Below, piece after piece: positions 28,559 to 37,566 of a stretch of 64,000 nucleotides of DNA (the stretch's first letter is position 1; every line of letters starts with the position of its first letter). This DNA comes from Pandoraea pneumonica (lineage in GTDB: Bacteria; Pseudomonadota; Gammaproteobacteria; Burkholderiales; Burkholderiaceae). A program made the translations under genes and the position numbers. The notes below the pieces were generated by a model that saw only the letters and a list, made by a program, of their open reading frames with translations, had not been told where the DNA came from and did no database searches. The DNA lies in the NCBI RefSeq assembly GCF_902459645.1, contig NZ_CABPSK010000004.1, forward strand, positions 434,001-498,000, given 5' to 3'.

Positions 28559-28582
28559 GTAAACGTTTACGAAAACGTTTTC
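28559..28582. promoter_or_regulatory. Two tandem perfect LacI-type palindromes
   Basis: GTAAACGTTTAC (28559-28570) and GAAAACGTTTTC (28571-28582) are perfect 12-base palindromes placed head to tail with no gap. Both have the central ACGT typical of LacI/GalR-family operators. They lie between the LacI gene and the plus-strand SRPBCC gene and could serve both. Confidence 0.85.
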
Positions 28583-28732
28583 ACTCGGGGATTCTATGGA
28601 TGGATTGTGATGACTTGATGACAGAGAAGCCCCGCCGTCGAAGCCCGAGGATGCGACCTATACTGGAATTCCCCTCGCATCGGGCGTGACGGCTAGGTGG
28701 CTCACGCCAACCCACTACGACCGGGATCGGCC

Positions 28733-29299
28733 ATGAACGAATATCACTTCCTTACCTTGTGGCGGCTCACAGCACCGCTCGACGAAGTCTGGGACACCAT
28801 TCGCGACGTCGATCACTGGGCCCGCTGGTGGCCCTGCGTGCGCGAAGTGCAAACGCTCGATGCGGGGGCTGCCGATGGTGTGGGCGCGGCACGGCGTTTG
28901 ACCTGGCATGGCGCGCTCCCCTACTCGCTCACGATTGACACACGGGTCACCCACATCGAGCCGATGCGCGAGATTCGGGTGGAAGCCAGCGGCGAAGCGG
29001 AAGGCACCGGCGTCTGGCGCTTCGACACCGAGGGCACGATCACGGTCGTGCGCTATGCGTGGGACGTGCGCACAGCGCGCGCGTGGATGAGCAAGCTGGC
29101 CCCGCTCGCCCAGCCGCTCTTTCGCTGGAACCACAACTATGTGATGCGCCGCGGCGGCGAAGGACTCGCGGCCGTGCTCAACGCGCATCTGGTGGAGTGC
29201 CTCGATACCGACCTGCCCCCCGCCGCCATCGGCGAGGACCGCACACCGCGCGACTTGCGCGCCGCACGTGCACGGGCCAGCCACGAAGGGCGGGGTTGA
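28733..29299 (+). CDS. SRPBCC (START/Bet v1-like) family protein
   Basis: A 188-residue soluble protein with the helix-grip fold. It begins EYHFLTLWRLTAPLDEVWDT and has the family WW motif (DHWARWWPCVREV). Successive beta strands, YSLTIDTRVTHIEPMREIRV and VWRFDTEGTITVVRYAWDV, would line a hydrophobic cavity. It ends in a C-terminal helix with FRWNHNYVMRRGGEGLAAVL. Members bind lipids, polyketides or aromatic compounds, or act as cyclases. I chose the ATG at 28733, which starts the domain; an upstream ATG at 28697 adds 12 residues. It is divergent from the LacI gene and may share its operators, but its ligand is unknown. Confidence 0.82.
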   Translation: MNEYHFLTLWRLTAPLDEVWDTIRDVDHWARWWPCVREVQTLDAGAADGVGAARRLTWHGALPYSLTIDTRVTHIEPMREIRVEASGEAEGTGVWRFDTEGTITVVRYAWDVRTARAWMSKLAPLAQPLFRWNHNYVMRRGGEGLAAVLNAHLVECLDTDLPPAAIGEDRTPRDLRAARARASHEGRG

Positions 29300-29315
29300 C
29301 CGGCAAGCGTGCCGC

Positions 29316-30074
29316 TTAAGGCTGCGGGGAAGCTGCCGTGGATGCCGGGTACGGGCCAGATAGGCTCGGCACGCTGCGCAAGAGATAGCTCTGCACATCC
29401 TGCTCGAACAAGTCCACATCTTGCAGCGTTACCAGCGGCAAATCGCGGTACAGCGGGTGCCACGCGCGGGGAATGTCGGACGGACTGGACGCCTCGCCCG
29501 ACGGTGCACCCTGCGGTTGAAAGACGGCCGCGGCCTGCGCACGCTGACATTGCCGAATCGCGGCACCTGCCCAGGCGAGCGCACTAGGCCTGGGGACGAG
29601 ATGAACGTAGTGTTCGGCTTCGTTGTTACGCGCATCGCGGTACGTGAGGTCGAGATGCAGCAATTCCTGGTTCACTGCGCTGCCATACAGCATGCCGATT
29701 GGTGTCATGGACCGATGTGCGGCGTTCAGCGGGCCGACATTAACGATGTCATGACTCATCAGCTCGCCGGGACCATGTAGCGACATCAACTGTACCGTCC
29801 ACGTACCGCCGTCGGGCCAGCCATGCCGGAAACTTACGTTCCGATGTCCAGTGACGACGAATTCGATGGACGTCTGAAGCACACGGGAAATGCCCTCGGC
29901 AAAACGCAGATAAACGGCGGTGTACGCGAAGGCTGCCGAATCGTCCGCCCCAGCGACGGGCCGCATCTCCGACGGCACGGCGCGATTCGATCTAGACGGC
30001 GATGCCCTGCCGGTGTGCAAGGCATAGGGGGCAAAGGGCACGGTCTGCCGTGGCGTATTACGTTCGGACTTCAT
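29316..30074 (-). CDS. Hypothetical protein, possible accessory gene
   Basis: A 252-residue protein that I do not recognise. The first 40 residues are basic and Ser/Pro/Arg-rich (SPSRSNRAVPSEM), followed by VYLRFAEGISRVLQTSIEFV. The central region has beta-like segments around TWTVQLMSLHGPGELM and LLHLDLTYRDARNNEAEHY. There is no signal peptide or membrane helix. A GGGGGA stands about 8 bases ahead of the ATG, so the start is plausible. It is alone, tail to tail with the SRPBCC gene. The composition and disordered N terminus could fit an exported or effector-like protein, but nothing decides this. Confidence 0.6.
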   Translation of the reverse strand: MKSERNTPRQTVPFAPYALHTGRASPSRSNRAVPSEMRPVAGADDSAAFAYTAVYLRFAEGISRVLQTSIEFVVTGHRNVSFRHGWPDGGTWTVQLMSLHGPGELMSHDIVNVGPLNAAHRSMTPIGMLYGSAVNQELLHLDLTYRDARNNEAEHYVHLVPRPSALAWAGAAIRQCQRAQAAAVFQPQGAPSGEASSPSDIPRAWHPLYRDLPLVTLQDVDLFEQDVQSYLLRSVPSLSGPYPASTAASPQP

Positions 30075-30527
30075 TGATTCATTCCCCCTGTCGTACGTTT
30101 ACAACGCGTTTGGAGCCGGTACAGCGGCGGCTTCGATGGCGCACGTTCGATGCGCGTGATCCGCGGACGCGTGCCGAATGCCATCTGTACAACCCAGCGA
30201 CGCCGGGCTCGGATACGGAGAAAACCGTCTGATGACGGATACCTGAGAACAATTCGGGTTCATTCAATCTGCCCGGTAAAAAGGGAATGGCAATTCTCGT
30301 CGCCCCCCAGCGCATACGCTGTCGACATCCATCGGCGGGCTTTCGGACGCTGGCGTCTCGGCAATGGCAGACCCGGCACACCTTGCTATTCCACATAGGA
30401 ATAGTCACCACAGTAGATTTCATTATTTTTTATATCGACAGATGCCTAGACTTGAGGGCATCTGGCGGTGGCATGTCGTCTTGGCTGCGCCGCCGCCCCG
30501 CAAAACACTAGAGCTTCTGGAGACCTC
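30075..30527. other. Intergenic region upstream of the 3-hydroxyanthranilate operon
   Basis: I find no supported gene here. The right part is notably AT-rich (TTTCATTATTTTTTATATCG at about 30418) and holds a 19-base palindrome at 30386-30404, so it probably contains the promoter and operator of the downstream operon. The left part should hold the promoter of the minus-strand hypothetical gene. Confidence 0.5.
30386..30404. promoter_or_regulatory. Perfect inverted repeat upstream of the 3-hydroxyanthranilate operon
   Basis: CTATTCCACATAGGAATAG has two 7-base perfect arms around a 5-base spacer, about 125 bases before the aldehyde dehydrogenase start and just upstream of an AT-rich stretch. 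It is a candidate operator; the cognate regulator is not known. Confidence 0.7.
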
Positions 30528-32000
30528 GTGAGCCTTTCGACTCCGCCGCTGCTGCGGCATTACGTGGATGGCGCGTTCGTTGCCACCGATCGTCAGTTCG
30601 ATAACGTGAGTCCGGTCGACGGTCGACTCATCGCCAAGGTTTGCGAAGCCGACGCCGCCACCGTCGATCGCGCCGTCACCGCCGCGCGCCGCGCCCTACA
30701 CGACGGCCCGTGGGGCAAGACCACGCCCGCCGAGCGCGCCGCCGTGCTGCACCGCATCGCCGACGGCATTCAGGCGCGCTTCGATGACTTCGTCGCCGCT
30801 GAAGTCGCCGACACCGGCCGCCCGGTGGAACAGGCCCGCACGCTCGACATCGCTCGCGGCATCGCCAACTTCCGCATGTTTGCCGATCTGATCAAGACGG
30901 CAGGCACCGAGATGCACGAGATGCGCGCGGCCGATGGTGCCGACGTGATGAACTACGTCGTCCGCAAGCCGCTCGGTGTCATCGGCATCATCTCGCCGTG
31001 GAACCTGCCGCTGTTGCTCTTTACGTGGAAAGTGGCACCGGCGCTGGCCATGGGCAACTGCGTCGTCGCCAAGCCGTCGGAAGAAACGCCGTCGTCGGCC
31101 ACGCTGCTGGCCGAAGTGATGGACGCCGCTGGCGTGCCGCCCGGCGTGTTCAATCTCGTGCACGGCTTCGGGCCCAACTCGGCCGGGGAATTCCTGACCA
31201 AGCACCGCGATGTCAGCGCCATCACCTTCACCGGTGAATCGCGAACGGGCAGCGCGATCATGAAAGCCGTGGCCGACGGCGTGAAAGAAATCTCGTTCGA
31301 ACTCGGTGGCAAAAATGCCGCCGTGGTATTTGCTGACGCCGACTTCGACGCTGCCGTCGACGGCGTGGTGCGCTCGTCGTTCACCAACGCGGGCCAAGTC
31401 TGCCTGTGCTCCGAGCGCGTGTACGTCGAGCGCCCGATCTACGAACGCTTCGTCGCCGCGCTGGCCGAGCGCGCCGCCGCGCTGCGCATCGACGCGCCGG
31501 ACGCACCGGGCGTGCAGATGGGCCCGCTCGTTTCGCGTAAGCACCGCGAGAAAGTGCTCTCGTACTATCAGTTGGCGGTGGAAGAAGGCGCGACGGTCGT
31601 GACCGGCGGCGGTGTGCCCACGTTTGGCGACGCCCGCGACGAAGGCGCGTTCGTGCAGCCGACCGTCTGGACCGGCCTGCCCGACACGGCACGTTGCGTG
31701 CGCGAAGAGATTTTCGGCCCGGTGTGCCACGTGGCGCCGTTCGATAGCGAAGACGAAGTGATTCGCCGCGTGAACGACAGCGACTACGGTCTGGCCGGGT
31801 GCGTGTGGACGACCAACCTGTCGCGTGCGCATCGCGTGGCGCGTCAGTTCCAGACGGGGCTCGTCTGGGTGAACACGTGGTTCCTGCGCGACCTGCGCAC
31901 GCCGTTCGGCGGCGTGAAGCTCTCGGGCCTCGGGCGCGAAGGCGGGCGTCACTCGCTCGACTTCTATTCCGAAATTACCAACATTTGCATCAAACTCTGA
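30528..32000 (+). CDS. nbaE: 2-aminomuconate 6-semialdehyde dehydrogenase (aldehyde dehydrogenase family)
   Basis: A 490-residue NAD-dependent aldehyde dehydrogenase. The sequence has the nucleotide-binding SPWNLPLLLFTWKVAPALA and KPSEETPSSA, the catalytic Glu in SFELGGKNAAV, and the catalytic Cys in FTNAGQVCLCSER. It ends with FGGVKLSGLGREGGRHSL. The family could also be 2-hydroxymuconic semialdehyde dehydrogenase. The next three genes make and use 2-aminomuconate semialdehyde, so oxidation of that compound to 2-aminomuconate is the best call. I chose the GTG at 30528 because GGAG precedes it by 5 bases; the ATG 60 bases upstream gives an unlikely leader. A long hairpin follows before the next gene. 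Confidence 0.88.
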   Translation: MSLSTPPLLRHYVDGAFVATDRQFDNVSPVDGRLIAKVCEADAATVDRAVTAARRALHDGPWGKTTPAERAAVLHRIADGIQARFDDFVAAEVADTGRPVEQARTLDIARGIANFRMFADLIKTAGTEMHEMRAADGADVMNYVVRKPLGVIGIISPWNLPLLLFTWKVAPALAMGNCVVAKPSEETPSSATLLAEVMDAAGVPPGVFNLVHGFGPNSAGEFLTKHRDVSAITFTGESRTGSAIMKAVADGVKEISFELGGKNAAVVFADADFDAAVDGVVRSSFTNAGQVCLCSERVYVERPIYERFVAALAERAAALRIDAPDAPGVQMGPLVSRKHREKVLSYYQLAVEEGATVVTGGGVPTFGDARDEGAFVQPTVWTGLPDTARCVREEIFGPVCHVAPFDSEDEVIRRVNDSDYGLAGCVWTTNLSRAHRVARQFQTGLVWVNTWFLRDLRTPFGGVKLSGLGREGGRHSLDFYSEITNICIKL

Positions 32001-32020
32001 CCTGACAATGTGAGGCGACG

Positions 32021-32057
32021 GTGCGGGGGCTATCGATGGGGGTCGATACCCCCGCAC
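32021..32057 (+). promoter_or_regulatory. Strong intercistronic hairpin between nbaE and nbaF
   Basis: GTGCGGGGG pairs with CCCCCGCAC and, after a one-base bulge, TATCGA pairs with TCGATA around a 6-base loop. No T tract follows, so it is more likely a stability or processing element than a terminator. Confidence 0.75.
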
Positions 32058-32097
32058 CCGTGCGCCATCCCCACAAGAACACGGAGACAAGACACTC

Positions 32098-32538
32098 ATG
32101 AGCGCATCGCAATCGCAAGACACGCAAGCCCGCGTGGTCGAAGGCAAGGCCAAGCCGCGCGGCAAATTCCCGCACATCAAACGCGCAGGCGATTTTCTGT
32201 ACGTCTCGGGCACCAGCTCGCGCCGCCCGGATAACAGCTACGCCGGTGCACAAGTCGATGCGCTGGGCGTGACCCAGCTCGACATTCGCGAGCAAACGCG
32301 GGCCGTCATCGAGAACATTCGCGACATTCTCGCGAGCGAAGGCGCCACGCTGGCCGACGTGGTCGAAGTGGGCTCGTTTCTCGTGAACATGAACGACTTC
32401 GGCGGTTACAACGAGGTGTACGGCGAGTACTTCGACGAAAACGGCCCCACGCGCACAACGGTGGCCGTGCATCAGTTGCCGCACCCGCTGCTGCTCATCG
32501 AAATCAAATGCGTGGCGTATTCGCCGCGCGCGCGTTGA
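32098..32538 (+). CDS. nbaF: RidA-family protein, probable 2-aminomuconate deaminase
   Basis: A 146-residue cytoplasmic enzyme of the YjgF/RidA/UK114 fold. It carries [20 protein letters not shown] near the N terminus, then [39 protein letters not shown] and the C-terminal [15 protein letters not shown]. RidA proteins hydrolyse imines and enamines. In the aminophenol and 3-hydroxyanthranilate pathways a family member (AmnD/NbaF) releases ammonia from 2-aminomuconate to give 4-oxalocrotonate. The position between the dehydrogenase that makes 2-aminomuconate and the ring-cleavage gene supports that role over general imine clearance. GGAG stands upstream of the ATG. Confidence 0.88.
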   Translation: MSASQSQDTQARVVEGKAKPRGKFPHIKRAGDFLYVSGTSSRRPDNSYAGAQVDALGVTQLDIREQTRAVIENIRDILASEGATLADVVEVGSFLVNMNDFGGYNEVYGEYFDENGPTRTTVAVHQLPHPLLLIEIKCVAYSPRAR

Positions 32539-33129
<591 letters not shown>

Positions 33130-33189
33130 CGCGATTCGCCAATTTCAGGCGCAGCGCCAAGCCCATCACCCGACACCATTAGTCATTTC

Positions 33190-34185
33190 ATGAAGAAAAT
33201 CGACATGCACGCCCACTTCTTCCCGCGTATCACGCGCGAAGAAGCGGCCCGACTGGACGCCGCCACCGCGCCGTGGCTGCGTATCGACGAAGGCGGCGAG
33301 ACGGGCAACATCATGCTCGCCGACAAGGCGTTTCGCCCGGTCTATCGCGCTCTGTGGGACCCGGCGCTGCGCATCGAAGAACTCGATCGCCACGGTATCG
33401 ATTTGCAAGTGGTTTGCGCCACGCCGATCATGTTCGGGTATCGCTATGACGGCCACGCCGTGATGGACTGGGTGCAGCGCATGAACGATCTCGCGCTGGA
33501 ACACTGCGCCTACGCCCCCACGCGTCTGAAAGCCATGGCGCAGGTGCCTTTGCAAGATCTCGATCTGGCGTGTGCCGAAGCCTCGCGCGCCAAGGCCACC
33601 GGCCACGTCGGTGTGCAGATCGGCAATCACCTCGGCCCGAAAGATCTGGACGACGAACATCTGGTGGCGTTCTTGCGGCACTGCGGCAACGAACACATCC
33701 CCGTCTTGGTGCACCCGTGGGACATGATGACCGACGGCCGCATGAAGAAGTGGATGATGCCGTGGCTCGTGGCCATGCCCGCCGAGACGCAACTCTCCAT
33801 CCTCTCGCTCATTCTCTCGGGCGCGTTCGAGCGTCTGCCGCGCTCGCTCAAGCTGTGCTTCGCCCACGGCGGCGGCGGCTTCCCCTATTTGCTGGGCCGC
33901 GCCGAGAACGCGTGGCATTGCCGCGACATCGTGCGCGCCGACAGCCCGCATCCGCCGTCTCATTATCTCGACCGCTTTTACGTGGACAGCGCCGTGTTCG
34001 ATCCGCGCGCGCTGCGCCTGCTGGTCGAGACGATGGGCGTGGATCGCATCATGCTTGGCTCGGACCACCCGTTCCCGCTGGGCGAGCAAGACATCGGCAA
34101 GCTCGTGGCCGAACAGCCGGAGCTCGACGCACACGCCCGCGAGCGCATTCTGGTGGGCAACGCCCGAGAGTTCTTCGGGCTGTAA
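33190..34185 (+). CDS. nbaD: 2-amino-3-carboxymuconate 6-semialdehyde decarboxylase
   Basis: A 331-residue zinc-dependent decarboxylase of the amidohydrolase superfamily. Metal ligands His7 and His9 lie in [13 protein letters not shown]. The central [16 protein letters not shown], then [14 protein letters not shown] and the catalytic Asp in [14 protein letters not shown], are all hallmarks of ACMSD. It removes the carboxyl group from the ring-cleavage product before that compound can cyclise to quinolinate. It sits one gene after the dioxygenase with only 60 bases between. The ribosome-binding site before the ATG is weak. Together the four genes convert 3-hydroxyanthranilate to 4-oxalocrotonate. 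Confidence 0.95.
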   Translation: MKKIDMHAHFFPRITREEAARLDAATAPWLRIDEGGETGNIMLADKAFRPVYRALWDPALRIEELDRHGIDLQVVCATPIMFGYRYDGHAVMDWVQRMNDLALEHCAYAPTRLKAMAQVPLQDLDLACAEASRAKATGHVGVQIGNHLGPKDLDDEHLVAFLRHCGNEHIPVLVHPWDMMTDGRMKKWMMPWLVAMPAETQLSILSLILSGAFERLPRSLKLCFAHGGGGFPYLLGRAENAWHCRDIVRADSPHPPSHYLDRFYVDSAVFDPRALRLLVETMGVDRIMLGSDHPFPLGEQDIGKLVAEQPELDAHARERILVGNAREFFGL

Positions 34186-34219
34186 CTGGTGCTTTCCCGA
34201 GGTGTTTTTGAAATTGCTT

Positions 34220-34234
34220 GCCTACGTAATAGGC
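34220..34234. promoter_or_regulatory. Inverted repeat upstream of the ABC importer
   Basis: GCCTACGTAATAGGC has two perfect 5-base arms around a 5-base spacer. It lies in the 210-base gap between the decarboxylase gene and the binding-protein gene, ahead of an AT-rich stretch (AATTCATATAAAG), so it may be an operator of the importer genes. Confidence 0.5.
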
Positions 34235-34395
34235 GTCGTTTAGGCTGGGCACTGAAATATTTGATGCTTAAACAATTCATATAAAGTCGACGTGCCGGAC
34301 CAGCCATGAGCGCCATCAAGAAGCGCTCAGGCCGCCCGGCACGGACTCTCTGCTGACAGTGTTTGCCAGTTCCGGAACTTAGTTTGGAGACCATG

Positions 34396-35589
34396 ATGAC
34401 GGGAACGAAGACCACGCAACGCAAAACGATCGCAGTCCTGGGCGCTATCGCCGCGGCTGCCGCCATGTTCACGGCGGGCGGCGCACAGGCGCAGGTCAAG
34501 ATCGGGTTCATCGGCACGCTCTCCGGCCCGGGCGGCGCGCTCGGTCAGGACCAGTACGACGCCTTCATGCTCGCGGTCGAGCAAAAGGGCGGCAAGCTGG
34601 GCGGTGTGCCCGTGCAGGTGATTAAGGAAGACGACCAGCTCAAGCCCGACGTGGGCGTGCAAGCCGCGCAAAAGCTCGTGGAGCGCGACAAGGTGTCGCT
34701 CATCACCGGCGTGACGTTCTCGAACGTCATGATGGCCATTCACAAGAACGTGACCAACGCGGGCGTGGTCATGGTCGGCTCCAACGCCGGCCCGACCCCC
34801 ATTGCTGGCGCGCAATGCTCGCCGAACTTCTTCTCGACCTCGTGGGATAACGACGAACTGCACGAAGCCGGTGGCCAGCTCTCGACCGATCTGGGCTACA
34901 AGAAGATGTACGTCATGGCGCCTAACTATCAAGCCGGTCGCGACGCTGTGAACGGCTTCAAGCGCGACTACAAGGGCCAGATCGTCGACGAGGTGTACAC
35001 GCAGGTCAATCAGCCCGACTACTCGGCGGAAATCGCCCAGTTGCAAGCCGCCAAACCCGACGCCGTCTATGTGTTCTACCCGGGCGGCATGGGCGTGAAC
35101 TTCGTCAAGCAATACCGTCAGGCCGGGCTGCTCGGCAAGATTCCGCTGATCTCGGTCTCGACCATCGATGGCTCGACCCTGCCCGCGCTCAAGGAACTCG
35201 CCGTGGGTGCCATTACCAGCGCCCCCTACTCGCCCGATCTCGATAACGCGCAGAACAAGCAGTTCGTCGCGGCCTTCCAGAAGAAATACAACCGCGTGCC
35301 GTCGATGTACGCCGCGCAGTCGTACGACGCGGCCAACCTGATCGACTCGGCGCTCACCAAGACGAAGGGCAGTGTCGCCGATCGCGAAGCGCTGCGCGCG
35401 GCCCTCAAGCAAGCCGACTTCTCGTCGGTGCGCGGTCCGTTCAAGTTTGCGAGCAATCAGTTCCCGGTCGCGCAGTTCTATCGCGTGGACGTCGTCAAGG
35501 ACAGCGCAGGCGCTGCCTTCGCGACCAAGGGCCAGATCAAGATCCAGACGCGTGCCGACCTGGCCGCGCAGTGCAAGATCAAGTCGTAA
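34396..35589 (+). CDS. Branched-chain-amino-acid-type ABC importer substrate-binding protein
   Basis: A 397-residue secreted binding protein of the LivJ/LivK group (Peripla_BP_6-like). The signal peptide has a hydrophobic core and ends with AGGAQAQVKIG, cleaved near residue 35. The mature chain starts IGFIGTLSGPGGALGQDQYD, the normal opening of lobe 1, and contains NAGVVMVGSNAGPTP and MYAAQSYDAANLIDSAL. The ATG at 34396 is preferred over the one 3 bases earlier because GGAGA stands 6 bases ahead. The neighbours are a catabolic operon for aromatic amino compounds, so the ligand may be aromatic rather than leucine. That is inferred from context only. Confidence 0.9.
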   Translation: MTGTKTTQRKTIAVLGAIAAAAAMFTAGGAQAQVKIGFIGTLSGPGGALGQDQYDAFMLAVEQKGGKLGGVPVQVIKEDDQLKPDVGVQAAQKLVERDKVSLITGVTFSNVMMAIHKNVTNAGVVMVGSNAGPTPIAGAQCSPNFFSTSWDNDELHEAGGQLSTDLGYKKMYVMAPNYQAGRDAVNGFKRDYKGQIVDEVYTQVNQPDYSAEIAQLQAAKPDAVYVFYPGGMGVNFVKQYRQAGLLGKIPLISVSTIDGSTLPALKELAVGAITSAPYSPDLDNAQNKQFVAAFQKKYNRVPSMYAAQSYDAANLIDSALTKTKGSVADREALRAALKQADFSSVRGPFKFASNQFPVAQFYRVDVVKDSAGAAFATKGQIKIQTRADLAAQCKIKS

Positions 35590-35625
35590 GTTCGATCGCT
35601 TAGTGTGATTCGTCTTTCTCGGTAT

Positions 35626-35703
35626 CTCGGTATTGCCCGTGCGCATCACGGGCGATGCCGGGCACTACCGAGTGTGCCCTGGTGCCGATGAACGATCGGC
35701 ACC
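35626..35703 (+). promoter_or_regulatory. Two strong hairpins between the binding-protein and hydrolase genes
   Basis: CTCGGTA (35626-35632) pairs with TACCGAG (35666-35672), with CCCGTG and CACGGG nested inside. Then GGTGCCGAT (35681-35689) pairs with ATCGGCACC (35695-35703) around GAACG. No T tract follows either one, which fits mRNA processing or stabilisation after the binding-protein gene. Confidence 0.7.
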
Positions 35704-35774
35704 GGCGGCCCTGTTCTTGCACGACCCGCACGATCTGTACGAGCTGAGCATTACCTGAGCACTATCGAGGGTTT

Positions 35775-36647
35775 ATGAAGCGCTACCGCAATTTCGACGA
35801 GGCCGAGCTGGACGTTGAGTACAACGCCCGCGCCACCACGCCCAACGTTCTCGACATCCTGAAGCAATACGCCGCCGAGAGCGCGCATGCCCGCGCTACG
35901 GTCCCCTGCGTCCTCGACGTCGCCTACGGCGAACATCCCGACGAGACGCTCGACATCTTCCCCGCACCCGCCCCCGGCGCCCCGGTGTTCTTCTTCGTTC
36001 ACGGCGGCTACTGGCGCGCGCTGAACAAGAGCGACTCCAGCAATATGGCCCCGGCGTTCACCCAGGCAGGTGCGACCGTCGTCACGATCAACTATTCGCT
36101 CGCCCCCGGCGCGTCGCTCGACACTATCGTCGACCAGACCCGCCGCGCCCTCGCTTGGGTGTACTGCCATATCGGCGAACATCACGGCGACGCGAAACGC
36201 ATTCACGTTTGCGGCAGTTCCGCTGGCGGGCATCTCGCGGGCATGCTGCTCTCGCAAGGCTGGCATGCGCAATACGGCGTGCCGGAAGACGTTGTCGCCG
36301 GTGCGGCACCGCTCTCGGGCTTGTTCGATCTCACGCCGATTCCGTTCACGCATATCAACGAATGGATGAAACTCTCGGCCGAAGACGCGACACGCAACAG
36401 CCCGCAGTTTCATTTGCCTTCGCACGGCTGCCCGATCGTGGTGTCGTATGGCGAGACCGAGACAGCTGAATTCAAACGCCAAAGCACCGACTATCTCGCC
36501 GCTTGGCGCGAACGCGGCTTCGCAGGTGAATACGTGCCGATGCCGGGCACCAATCACTTCGATATCGTGCTGACGCTGAACGATGCCACCAGCCCGCTCA
36601 CGCAGGCGATCTTCCGTCAGATGGGCTTGATTGGGGGGGCCGCATGA
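35775..36647 (+). CDS. Arylformamidase-like alpha/beta hydrolase (N-formylkynurenine formamidase type)
   Basis: A 290-residue alpha/beta hydrolase. HGGYW at about residues 76-80 is the oxyanion-hole motif typical of the eukaryotic-type kynurenine formamidases, and the nucleophile motif is GSSAGG. The His in GTNHFDIV would complete the triad with an Asp or Glu. The KynB type lacks this fold. It overlaps the permease gene downstream by four bases (ATGA) and so is made together with the importer. The likely action is release of formate from an N-formylated aromatic amine such as N-formylkynurenine or N-formylanthranilate before the downstream pathway; the substrate itself is inferred. Confidence 0.82.
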   Translation: MKRYRNFDEAELDVEYNARATTPNVLDILKQYAAESAHARATVPCVLDVAYGEHPDETLDIFPAPAPGAPVFFFVHGGYWRALNKSDSSNMAPAFTQAGATVVTINYSLAPGASLDTIVDQTRRALAWVYCHIGEHHGDAKRIHVCGSSAGGHLAGMLLSQGWHAQYGVPEDVVAGAAPLSGLFDLTPIPFTHINEWMKLSAEDATRNSPQFHLPSHGCPIVVSYGETETAEFKRQSTDYLAAWRERGFAGEYVPMPGTNHFDIVLTLNDATSPLTQAIFRQMGLIGGAA

Positions 36648-37564
36648 GCCTGACCCTGTTCATCATGCAGTGCCTGAACGGCCTACAGCTCGGGGTACTG
36701 CTGTTTCTGATGGCGGCCGGGCTCACGCTCGTGTTCGGCATCATGAACTTCGTGAACCTCGCCCACGGCTCGCTGTACATGATGGGCGCGTTCATTGCGG
36801 CCACCGTCTACAACCACACCGGTTCATTTGCGCTGGCCGCCATCGCGATCATTCCGGCCATGTTGATCATCGGGCTGATCGTCGAACTCATCGCGCTCAA
36901 GACGCTGTACGACCGCGATCACCTCGATCAGGTGCTCGCCACGTTCGGCCTGATTCTGTTCTTCAACGAACTCGCACGCATGATCTGGGGCCCGTCGCCC
37001 TACTACATGGAAGTGCCCGAGTGGCTGGGCGGCACTGTCGATCTGTTCGGGCTGCAATACCCGGCCTATCGCTTCCTGATCATCGTCGTGGGGCTTGCGG
37101 TTGCACTGGGCTGCTATTTGCTGATTCACCGCACGCGCATCGGCATGCTGATTCGCGCCGGTGCCACGCACCGCCAGATGGTCGGCGCGCTTGGCGTGAA
37201 CATCGTGCTACTCAACTCGCTGCTGTTCGGGCTGGGTGCGATTCTCGCGGGCATTGCCGGGCTGATGGCTGGCCCGATCCTCTCGGTGCAGCCGGGCATG
37301 GGCGAACCGATCTTGATTTTGACGATGGTGGTGATCGTGATCGGCGGCATCGGCTCGGTGCGCGGCGCGTTTCTTGCCGCGCTCATCGTCGGTGTGGTCG
37401 ATACCGTCGGCCGCACGCTGTTGCCCACGCTGCTGCGCAGTCTCATGGAGCGCAGCACGGCCGACACGGCTGGCCCCGCGCTCGCTTCGATGCTCATCTA
37501 CCTTGTCATGGCTGCGGTGCTCGCAGTGCGTCCGCAAGGCCTGTTCCCGGTCAAACACGGTTGA
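36644..37564 (+). CDS. Branched-chain-type ABC importer permease, LivH-like
   Basis: A 306-residue inner-membrane protein with about eight hydrophobic segments. It begins QCLNGLQLGVLLFLMAAGLT and contains the LivH-type FGIMNFVNLAHGSLYMMGAF stretch, DHLDQVLATFGLILFF, and GAILAGIAGLMAGPI. It pairs with the LivM-like protein to form the channel. The start overlaps the formamidase stop by four bases, and the LivM-like gene begins 3 bases after its stop. The gene order (hydrolase, LivH, LivM, LivG, LivF) is a tight operon. Confidence 0.93.
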   Translation: MSLTLFIMQCLNGLQLGVLLFLMAAGLTLVFGIMNFVNLAHGSLYMMGAFIAATVYNHTGSFALAAIAIIPAMLIIGLIVELIALKTLYDRDHLDQVLATFGLILFFNELARMIWGPSPYYMEVPEWLGGTVDLFGLQYPAYRFLIIVVGLAVALGCYLLIHRTRIGMLIRAGATHRQMVGALGVNIVLLNSLLFGLGAILAGIAGLMAGPILSVQPGMGEPILILTMVVIVIGGIGSVRGAFLAALIVGVVDTVGRTLLPTLLRSLMERSTADTAGPALASMLIYLVMAAVLAVRPQGLFPVKHG

Positions 37565-37566
37565 CG

